From CAZYJD01 sp964647785 (lineage in GTDB: Bacteria > Bacteroidota > Bacteroidia > NS11-12g > UBA9320): 40,829 nt of DNA. Location: positions 1-40,829 of the forward strand of contig CAZYJD010000010.1 of assembly GCA_964647785.1 (NCBI GenBank). The letters are read 5' to 3'. How positions within the stretch are numbered: the stretch's first letter is position 1; every line of letters begins with the position of its first letter. Of the stretch, positions 1 to 7,047 are shown in pieces. Made by a program: the position numbers and the translations under genes. Under the pieces are notes generated by a model, which was not told the origin of the DNA, did no database searches, and saw only the letters and a list, made by a program, of their open reading frames with translations.

Positions 1-2
1 AG

Positions 3-773
3 GCCAATTTCTCAGACAGCAGCGGCAAGCCCATGGAACTCACAGTGGTAGGACCGGTTAAAACAGAAAAAATATACCTGCGTTCAGCGGGTATTGTGCG
101 TTACCTGCCAGAATATATCGGGAATTATCGCATGCTCTTCAGGCACGACAACCACTTGGTTGAAAAAGCATTTCGGGTGGGCGAAAGTCGCAACATCCTT
201 GAGCACGCGCAGATCGGGGTGATTTACTGCGAGCAATACAACGCCGTTCGGATCAACAGCCTTTACCAGCAAAAAAATCGCAATTTACAAGCCAAGGTGA
301 GCCGAGGGCGTGTAAGCCTCAAAGATGGTATTTTCTACATTTGGGTGGACGACCCCGGACGGGTGACCCTTACGGTGCATGAAATATACGATGATGGACG
401 GTTGAAGATTGCCGAAAAAACCTTTGAAGCGAGAAGAAAGAACGTCCCCTATGCCACCATTGGCATTTTTAAAGACGGAACCGAATTAACCCCCGATGCC
501 CTGAGGGAACTGAAGCAATTGGTTGTGCATGCGGATATGACCGAAAGCGATGAGACTTACTCGCTCGCGTCTTTTGAATGCACCCTCATCAAATCGAACC
601 AAAGCGATGGGGTGGAAAGCTTTACGAACTACGGCGAAACATTCGAGCCCCAGTTGCGTGCAGCACTTTCAGAATTAAAGGCGGGCGATTTGGTGGTGAT
701 GCGCAAGATCAAAGCCAAATCGAATACGGGAAATGAAATCACCCTCAATAGCATTGTCATACAACTCAAATAA
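3..773 (+). CDS. GldM C-terminal-domain protein (5'-truncated by the window edge)
   Basis: The frame is open from the first complete codon of the window, with no stop before the first ATG at 33, so the gene probably begins outside. The last ~110 residues match the C-terminal region of GldM as I know it: a short Ala-Thr-Ile-Gly stretch, a variable core, then a Leu-Lys-Ala-Gly-Asp segment followed by Ile-Lys-Ala-Lys and a final beta strand ending at the stop. Two beta-rich segments precede it (about residues 1-75 and 76-135 from the ATG). In GldM these periplasmic domains connect the inner-membrane motor of gliding/type IX secretion to the outer-membrane ring. The transmembrane N-terminus of true GldM is not visible, and the next gene is not gldN, so a GldM-like paralogue is more likely than gldM itself. 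A secreted beta-helix/barrel gene follows 3 bases downstream. Confidence 0.7.
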   Translation, partial: ANFSDSSGKPMELTVVGPVKTEKIYLRSAGIVRYLPEYIGNYRMLFRHDNHLVEKAFRVGESRNILEHAQIGVIYCEQYNAVRINSLYQQKNRNLQAKVSRGRVSLKDGIFYIWVDDPGRVTLTVHEIYDDGRLKIAEKTFEARRKNVPYATIGIFKDGTELTPDALRELKQLVVHADMTESDETYSLASFECTLIKSNQSDGVESFTNYGETFEPQLRAALSELKAGDLVVMRKIKAKSNTGNEITLNSIVIQLK

Positions 774-776
774 TCC

Positions 777-2987
777 ATGAAAAGATTTACTTTAGTCCTA
801 TTCAATATTCTTCTTTTCACCTCCATTACGGCCCGCAGCGCCGGATTGGAAGAATCGGACAGTTTAAAAAAGCTGCCTGCCATCATTGATGCAGATATGA
901 AGCTCTCCGGCTCTTGGATTGTTTCGCAAAACACCCTCATAGGCGAAAATGCCAATTTATACCTGGCACCCGGCAGCAAATTGTACATGGCCGCAGGGGT
1001 GCAACTTGGGGTGATGGGTGGCTTGCACATTGCAGGAACTGCCGAGGAGCGCGTATACATAGGCAGCATAAACGCGGAAAAAGTCGGTGGTGGAATTGTG
1101 ATATCAGACCTTTCATCCAAACCAATTTTAGTGGAGCACGCCGTGTTTGAACACTTGCACAAACCCCTGCTTTTTGGCAAGCGATGGTCGCGACCAAAGG
1201 TTCGCATTGAACACTGTACGTTTCTCAACAACCCTGTCGATGGTACGGTTGTTGAAATGCGGGCGCAAGATGAAGTCATGGGTTACAAAAACAGCACCAT
1301 CAGCATCCGCAACAATGGATTTTTCAACAATTCGGGCTCGGTTTTCATTGCCGATTTGAACAGCGCCAAGCATCAAACCGTGATCGAATCGAATGTATTT
1401 AATCGAAATCAATACAATGGTATTTCTTCACAGGGCTTTTTTAACACCCCTCTATTAATCAACTACCAAGCCCACGGCAATAATCCCGAAACACAGATAC
1501 AAGGCAATGCCATTTACGACAACTTCAGCAGCACCTATGAAAATGGCATCGCCAAGAGCCGCCGGGTGAATGTATGCGTTACCGGATCTGCTGCAAGCAT
1601 CGATTTAAAAAACAATTATTTCGGCCCAACAGATAACAAAGAGTTGGAAACCACCCATCAATTGCTGAGTGAACAGTTTAAGGTGCCCTTTGTGGTGAAC
1701 TCCGAGCCACTCACCACCCTTCCGGGAAATGTGGCCAACCACCTGATGCACTTTAATTTTAACAACGAACCCTTCAAAGGCGACGAGCAGGCCATCAAAC
1801 AAATAGGTGGCATCGAAAAAATGACCTTGCTCTTTAGCCAAGCCATGAACAGCAGCAATGAGCCCAACCTCTATGCCTACCTGGTTCATGACGATACCGT
1901 TTATCGCAGTGCGCTCCAGCATTTAGCCGATTGGTCTGAGAAAAATACGGTTCTCAATGTGATCATTCCTGAGTCTTTGGGCAGTGATAGCGGAGAGGTG
2001 TTTTTTGAATTGAGCGGCCTCAGCAGTGCCAATGGGCAACGCCTTGCCCCGGTGTATCCGGGCAAGAAAACTTTTTTCTCCTATCATGAATGGCCCTATT
2101 CCGTTCTGAATGATTTTGAGGGCAGCCCCCTTTTGGAAGTAGATGAATCGTTTTTTCGGTCAAAGATCATGCGCTTGAAACTCGATAAAATCATTGAGAA
2201 TGAAGAAGAATTGCTCAGTCCTGAAAAACTGAGCAGACCCAATTCAAATTGGGAAGTCAGCATATATACGGGCATTCCCATGTATTTCGGTGATTTGGCT
2301 TCCACCGTTGGTGAGGTCAGTCTTTACAACATGAAAACTGCTTGGGGGCCTGCTTTGACCTATTGGGCAGGACCACATTTATCTTTTGAGTTGAAAAACA
2401 GCATTTTTCGCGTATCCGGTAGCGACAACCCCAGTACCACCGAAGGAAAGAACCGAGGCACCGGTTTTAATCGCAACCTGGCGTTTCGCACCACGGTGGT
2501 TGAATTGGCCCTGACGGGTCGCCTGAACTTGAAAGCGGCAGGCCAAAGAAGCATATGGAACCCCGGAATACACGGAGGATTGACCGCTTTTTACTTCAAT
2601 CCACAGTGGACCTATGAAGGCAAGTGGTACAATTTGCGCGACATCGGCACAGAGGGTCAAACCATCAATGGCGACAACCGGTACAGCCCGGTGTCCATTG
2701 GTATACCGATTGGCTTACACTTATCGCGACATTTCAATAAACACTGGAGCATGGCTGTTAGCTATACCTACACCAAATTGTTTACCGATTATTTCGATGA
2801 TGTAAGCACGGGCAACTACCCCGATGAAACGGCCATACGCGCAGCCAACCCTGATTATCCGGATGCAGCTGCTTATTTGAGCAATCCCGGCAACTTAACC
2901 GGGCAACGATCCAGCGGAGAAGCAATGGATGCTTATGCCATATTCAGCTTGAGCTTGCACTACCGCTTACCAACAAGAACGGAATAA
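777..2987 (+). CDS. Secreted right-handed beta-helix protein fused to a DUF6089-like outer-membrane barrel
   Basis: 736 residues. A signal peptide (about 1-22) is followed by a region rich in short Asn/Gly-containing beta strands (about 40-310), typical of a parallel beta-helix. It describes successive coils such as LKNNYFGPTDN and IRNNGFFNNSGS. A middle segment (about 320-430) looks like an Ig-type domain. From about residue 490 to the end, alternating aromatic beta strands form a barrel. The barrel contains the NWEVSIYTGIPMYFGDL start, a Tyr-Asn-Leu-Arg...Gly-Thr-Glu-Gly turn, and a Phe-Thr-Asp-Tyr-Phe-Asp-Asp-Val turn, which I associate with DUF6089 outer-membrane proteins. The inference is a barrel-anchored surface or periplasmic beta-helix. 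Substrate or ligand is unknown. It starts 3 bases after the GldM-C gene and is probably co-transcribed with it. Confidence 0.75.
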   Translation: MKRFTLVLFNILLFTSITARSAGLEESDSLKKLPAIIDADMKLSGSWIVSQNTLIGENANLYLAPGSKLYMAAGVQLGVMGGLHIAGTAEERVYIGSINAEKVGGGIVISDLSSKPILVEHAVFEHLHKPLLFGKRWSRPKVRIEHCTFLNNPVDGTVVEMRAQDEVMGYKNSTISIRNNGFFNNSGSVFIADLNSAKHQTVIESNVFNRNQYNGISSQGFFNTPLLINYQAHGNNPETQIQGNAIYDNFSSTYENGIAKSRRVNVCVTGSAASIDLKNNYFGPTDNKELETTHQLLSEQFKVPFVVNSEPLTTLPGNVANHLMHFNFNNEPFKGDEQAIKQIGGIEKMTLLFSQAMNSSNEPNLYAYLVHDDTVYRSALQHLADWSEKNTVLNVIIPESLGSDSGEVFFELSGLSSANGQRLAPVYPGKKTFFSYHEWPYSVLNDFEGSPLLEVDESFFRSKIMRLKLDKIIENEEELLSPEKLSRPNSNWEVSIYTGIPMYFGDLASTVGEVSLYNMKTAWGPALTYWAGPHLSFELKNSIFRVSGSDNPSTTEGKNRGTGFNRNLAFRTTVVELALTGRLNLKAAGQRSIWNPGIHGGLTAFYFNPQWTYEGKWYNLRDIGTEGQTINGDNRYSPVSIGIPIGLHLSRHFNKHWSMAVSYTYTKLFTDYFDDVSTGNYPDETAIRAANPDYPDAAAYLSNPGNLTGQRSSGEAMDAYAIFSLSLHYRLPTRTE

Positions 2988-3083
2988 TACGCGCAGATAT
3001 AGGAGATGGGTGCAACTTCATCCCCCATGAAAATAGACCATTGGAGATGAGGAAGTTAGGAAGTGAGGGGGTGAAGAGAATTT

Positions 3084-3407
3084 TTAAATGACCTGATCGC
3101 TGAGTTGCTGAATTTTAAGCAACAAACGATACATGTTTTTCCTTTTTGCCCTGCCCTTACGCCAGGAGTATTGAAACTCCCCACCTGCGCTTTGAATTTC
3201 CCCCCTAGACATCCAGGCCCGATATTTACCCCGATTCCAAATCTTTAATTGCGTACCATTTGTAAAGCTGATGTAAAGCCAATTGGCATCCTCACTGCTC
3301 AGCAGTTTCTCCACTTCTAAATCCAACAAATTGGCAATCTGTTGATCCAATACATAGTCAACAGGATATTTAAACCATAATAAGTACCACTTCAGTGTCA
3401 TTGTCAT
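3084..3407 (-). CDS. Hypothetical 107-residue protein
   Basis: Not recognised. It is a compact, Trp/Tyr-rich and basic protein without a signal peptide or membrane segment. An N-terminal strand/helix section (about 1-35) is followed by a short beta section around NGTQLKIWNRGKYRAW, and the C-terminal third is strongly basic with a Lys/Arg cluster near residues 83-91. The start could be Met1 or Met3. It lies alone between a plus-strand gene ending at 2987 and the kinase gene ending at 3796 on its own strand, with 388 bases between kinase stop and this start. No promoter box matching the window's usual motif was seen just upstream. The amino-acid composition looks like a real protein rather than a chance frame, but there is no family support. 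Confidence 0.5.
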   Translation of the reverse strand: MTMTLKWYLLWFKYPVDYVLDQQIANLLDLEVEKLLSSEDANWLYISFTNGTQLKIWNRGKYRAWMSRGEIQSAGGEFQYSWRKGRAKRKNMYRLLLKIQQLSDQVI

Positions 3408-3795
3408 TGTTGTTTTTGCTGTGCTTTCCTCGGGACTATCGTTATCTGTGCACGCATACGAACGAGCAAAAGGGTGGGTATTCTTTCGTATTTATTGGCA
3501 TTGACCCTTGACCTTATATGGTTTCATGGGCTCAACAAATGAAGCAGAACATACCAGCCTTTGATTTTTCAAAGTACGCAGGTGGACTGAAAAAAGCCGT
3601 GACCATGCGGTATCATTTTAACACTTTAAGTACTCTTATTGCACCTTGAAGATTGACGCATCTTGTGCATTGTTCATGGGCATGTCTTGCACATTTCATG
3701 CTTAAAGAAGGTGGGCATAGGATGCATTTATTGATGGGGGATGAGCTCGTATTTATGCATTGGGCAAGAACAGGGGTGGCATGGCTAACTGTTGC
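3408..3795. other. 388-base intergenic stretch
   Basis: No convincing gene. It contains an imperfect direct repeat (3661-3678 and 3685-3700, both beginning TCTTG and ending TCATG). It also contains a 43-codon plus-strand frame at 3518-3649 with no recognisable family. No strong terminator hairpin is visible between the kinase stop and the small minus-strand gene. Confidence 0.5.
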
Positions 3796-6543
3796 CTATT
3801 GGATGTTCAGCCTTTTAATGAGATCGGTGATGTTTTGTGCCCGCACTGGTTTTTCGATAAAATCAACCACATATGGAAACTTGAGGGCGCGTTTTTTATC
3901 AATTGCGCTGATGGAGCTGGTGAACATGGCCACCTTGAGAAAATCACCCAAGCCTTCATCACTGATGTGCTCAAGCACTTGCCAACCATTCATTAAAGGC
4001 ATGTTGATGTCTAAAAACACCAAGAAATTAGTGCTTTGATTGTTTGGAGATATTTGGTTTCGGAGATGATCAATGAAAGAAGCCCCAGTTGTAAAATGGA
4101 CCACTTCTTTACCAGACAACAATTGTTTGATTGTACTTTCGGCCAATTCTGTGATGAGCAAATCATCATCTACAAGCATAATTTCCCAGTTGATATCTTC
4201 TGATATTTTATTGGGTTCCAATTCCTCCAGCCCGAACGACTCTGCTTTACGAACCAAGTGAAGAATGAGTTCGTCCATTTCACCGACGGTCTCTTTGAGC
4301 AACTGAAAGGCTTTTTGATTTTGTTCACTCAGCCTTGTGGCCTCAATATTTTCCAAGACAGACATGATACGAACGACGGGCGTTCTTAATTCATGGGAAT
4401 GGAACCATGCAATTTCTCTCAATCTGCGGTTCTGAATTTCTATCTCCTCCAGATGCTTGACTTCATTGCTCACATCGCGAATGATCCCTTGTAACTCCAG
4501 GGCATCTCCGGTACGGCTGTAATTGATGACCCCCTGTACATTTAAGAACTTTTTTCTGTGATCATCCGGCCTTATGATTTCCACCTTGATCTGAACAGGC
4601 AATCTGTTCTTGATGATGTTGATGAATTGATTTTGAATGGACGCGCGTTTGTTTATAGGAATCAACTCTCTTAATTCATCCAGGGTGGGTTGGTAACTGC
4701 TATGAATTCCAATCAGTTTTTTGAGCCCGGATGATGTTTCCAGTTGAAGGGTTTGAAGATTGAGCACAAAGTGAGCCAATCCCGCGGACTGTTGGGCTAT
4801 ATGGAGCCAGTTTTGCGTTTCGGCCAGGTTATTTTCCAGCATGATGCGCTGTGAAAGGTCGGTGAATGAGGCATACCACAATTGATTGTCGCCAATCGCC
4901 AGTATTTTACCGTGAATTAGAACCGGGAATTTTCTGAAAGTGCCATCCACAAAGTTCACCTGAACTTCATATTCTTTTTTATTGATTACTTGATCAAAAA
5001 TCCCGAATATGTGTGGGATCTCATCTGCAGGCCACCAACTGTAAGGCGGGGTTTGCCCAATGATTTCGTGCTTAGGTATTTTTAGCATCTCACAAAGTGC
5101 CTGGTTGCACTCAATGATGGCTCCATTTCTTTGCAGTTGTAAATACGGAACTTTAATTTCTTGAAGGAGATCGGTAGAAAACTTATCTCTCAGTGCCAAT
5201 TCTGCCCAGATTTCACTCTGCTTAAATGAAGCATAAAAAACTTCGGCAAATATTTGAAGCAAATTGATTTGCTCTTCGAATGGAATGAAGTAATGCGTAA
5301 CCCACTCAAAACCCATGAAGCCCTGAAACTCATCACCAGTGCCCACAGGAACCGTAAGCAATGATTTTATGCCCTCTGCCTGCAACATATCTTTTGCTTT
5401 GTAATCTTGCGGCAATTCGTTCACATTGAGAATGGTCTGGACCTCTCCGCTCAAAAGATCGGCCAGCCAACGTTCATCGAGCAACGAAAGCGGAACATTC
5501 TGTCTTTGGTTGATTAATGACCCTATGCCCTCGGCACACCATTCGTATATGTTGGTCGTGCTCTGCCTTACTTGATCATTTTTAAAAATGTGCACCCGAT
5601 CACAATCAACCGCCTCTCCCACCAGTTTCATCACCTGTTCTACGTTTTGATGGTAGTTTTCCATGTTTACCAGCATGCTGCGACAAATGCCGAGCAGCTC
5701 TTTTTGGAGGCGGTTGCGTCTTTCCATAAGACTTAATTTGAGCAACGCTTCGGTTTTCTCTGTCGCCTTCGCCAGGTATTGATGGGGCGAGATCTGGTAG
5801 AGGGTGGCCTCAAATACCCGATTGGTGTTCACCATTTGCAGGCTGTACTGAAAAGTGGTTTGATTCTCGTCGCTGTTTTGCAGAAAGAAAATGGAATCCT
5901 TCAGCTGCTTTATCAAGTTCTTTGAGAACACTTCAGCAATATTCTTACCAACGGCCGCTTGGTAGCTCACAAAATCGAGGGGATGCGGTTCCCGACCATG
6001 GATGTTTAGGAACGTTCCATTTTCATCTAACAGGTAATAAGCATGATCAGATTTTTGGAAAAAATGCCTTTGAATGTTTTGACCATTGGCCAATTGGGTG
6101 TAGAGTTCTTCAGGGGCCGAAATATCCATGTAAAAGCCCAGAATGTATACTTCCTTATTGGCACCGTAGGGTCTGCTTTTATAACGTGCCTGATAAATGA
6201 ATGCGCGCGAGCTACCGCTCATTTTATGATCGATGATTGTGCGAAAGTTACAAGCGTGCTTCGATTGCTTGAGACAAACTTCTATTTCATTGGTGAACTG
6301 CTTGTATTGATGCTCATTCGTACTTTTTTGCCAGGTTGCCGGAATTTTTTCCTTCGGGTATTCGATCCCGTTCAAGTCCAGGAAAAATTCAGCACTGACC
6401 CACTCCATGCGCATTTTGGTGGCATTAAAAAGCCATAACGAATGAGAAAACGCCTCATCTGTAAGCTTGGCTACTTCCGGTATACGTTTAAATATTTGAT
6501 GGATATGAGCGATCATTTTTTCTCTTTTTCTGCCATGATTCAT
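3796..6543 (-). CDS. PAS/GAF hybrid histidine-kinase-like protein with H-box and receiver but no ATPase domain
   Basis: 915 residues, soluble throughout (no membrane helices seen). Reading order: a PAS-like domain (about 25-150), a second PAS (about 155-265), a GAF domain (about 285-445, with Cys-Asp-Arg-Val near 313-317 and Ser-Leu-Leu-Thr-Val-Pro-Val near 394-400), and two more PAS domains (about 455-570 and 575-700). A coiled coil then leads to an H-box, SHELRTP, with phospho-acceptor His717. The dimerisation helices end near 770 and a receiver domain follows directly: acidic patch Asp792-Asp794, phospho-acceptor Asp845, Thr875 and Lys898. The ~150-residue HATPase_c domain with N, G1 and G2 boxes that should lie between H-box and receiver is absent; only ~70 residues separate them. 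The protein may therefore be phosphorylated by another kinase, or act as a phosphorelay adaptor. The long upstream region (6544-7047) suggests its own promoter. Confidence 0.85.
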   Translation of the reverse strand: MNHGRKREKMIAHIHQIFKRIPEVAKLTDEAFSHSLWLFNATKMRMEWVSAEFFLDLNGIEYPKEKIPATWQKSTNEHQYKQFTNEIEVCLKQSKHACNFRTIIDHKMSGSSRAFIYQARYKSRPYGANKEVYILGFYMDISAPEELYTQLANGQNIQRHFFQKSDHAYYLLDENGTFLNIHGREPHPLDFVSYQAAVGKNIAEVFSKNLIKQLKDSIFFLQNSDENQTTFQYSLQMVNTNRVFEATLYQISPHQYLAKATEKTEALLKLSLMERRNRLQKELLGICRSMLVNMENYHQNVEQVMKLVGEAVDCDRVHIFKNDQVRQSTTNIYEWCAEGIGSLINQRQNVPLSLLDERWLADLLSGEVQTILNVNELPQDYKAKDMLQAEGIKSLLTVPVGTGDEFQGFMGFEWVTHYFIPFEEQINLLQIFAEVFYASFKQSEIWAELALRDKFSTDLLQEIKVPYLQLQRNGAIIECNQALCEMLKIPKHEIIGQTPPYSWWPADEIPHIFGIFDQVINKKEYEVQVNFVDGTFRKFPVLIHGKILAIGDNQLWYASFTDLSQRIMLENNLAETQNWLHIAQQSAGLAHFVLNLQTLQLETSSGLKKLIGIHSSYQPTLDELRELIPINKRASIQNQFINIIKNRLPVQIKVEIIRPDDHRKKFLNVQGVINYSRTGDALELQGIIRDVSNEVKHLEEIEIQNRRLREIAWFHSHELRTPVVRIMSVLENIEATRLSEQNQKAFQLLKETVGEMDELILHLVRKAESFGLEELEPNKISEDINWEIMLVDDDLLITELAESTIKQLLSGKEVVHFTTGASFIDHLRNQISPNNQSTNFLVFLDINMPLMNGWQVLEHISDEGLGDFLKVAMFTSSISAIDKKRALKFPYVVDFIEKPVRAQNITDLIKRLNIQ

Positions 6544-7047
6544 GCCAATGCAGAGTAAGCTTTTGTATTCCCCGACAAAGGTGACTATTTTTTATGAGCC
6601 TCTTTCTTTACAAGTGTAAAAGTAATGCTTGGGGTGTTCTCTTATGGAGGAATAACCCCGCTTCAATTCTCAACCCGCATGCTTGCGAGCACGCACAGGC
6701 CAATGTTTTCAGCCACACCCATGGTTGGCATTGATTATTCAATTATGGCGGTGTAAAGTAACTTTTTATGCATTTTGCGCAAATTTACGGACAATTTATC
6801 TGTGAATATCGCTATTTCAGGTTACAAATTGGCGAAATTGTGCAACTAACGCACAGGTTTATTCACTCAACTTATTGCTCAAGCAAGTAAGAATGGTGTG
6901 TAAATTCCTTTTCTGTTGAGCATTTCAGGATCGATGAATCATGGAGGCATCTGCCGCTTGCATTGCAAAGGAATGAAAAGAGGCGTCACAAAAGAGGACT
7001 GTTGTATTGAACCACAAGCCTTTGAACAGCTTACATGCTCAACGCTT
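6544..7047. other. 504-base intergenic stretch upstream of the hybrid kinase
   Basis: No gene is seen. On the minus strand it should carry the kinase promoter; the nearest approach to the local -7 motif is CACCTTTG (complement of 6576-6583), one base off consensus. A small imperfect stem-loop lies at 6676-6695, with a tetraloop and two G-T pairs if transcribed from the minus strand. The sequence is AT-rich around 6740-6900. No tRNA-like fold was recognised. Confidence 0.45.

Noticed and set aside
3518..3649. 43-codon plus-strand frame in the gap before the kinase
   Set aside because: No family, no promoter box, and it lies in a region without conserved-looking content; length is within chance expectation.
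5922..6438. Long plus-strand frames opposite the kinase gene
   Set aside because: They are in antisense to a protein with clear PAS domains and carry no domain themselves.
6676..6695. Possible small RNA or attenuator stem-loop in the 504-base gap
   Set aside because: The stem is short with two wobble pairs and there is no T run; too weak to call a terminator or RNA.
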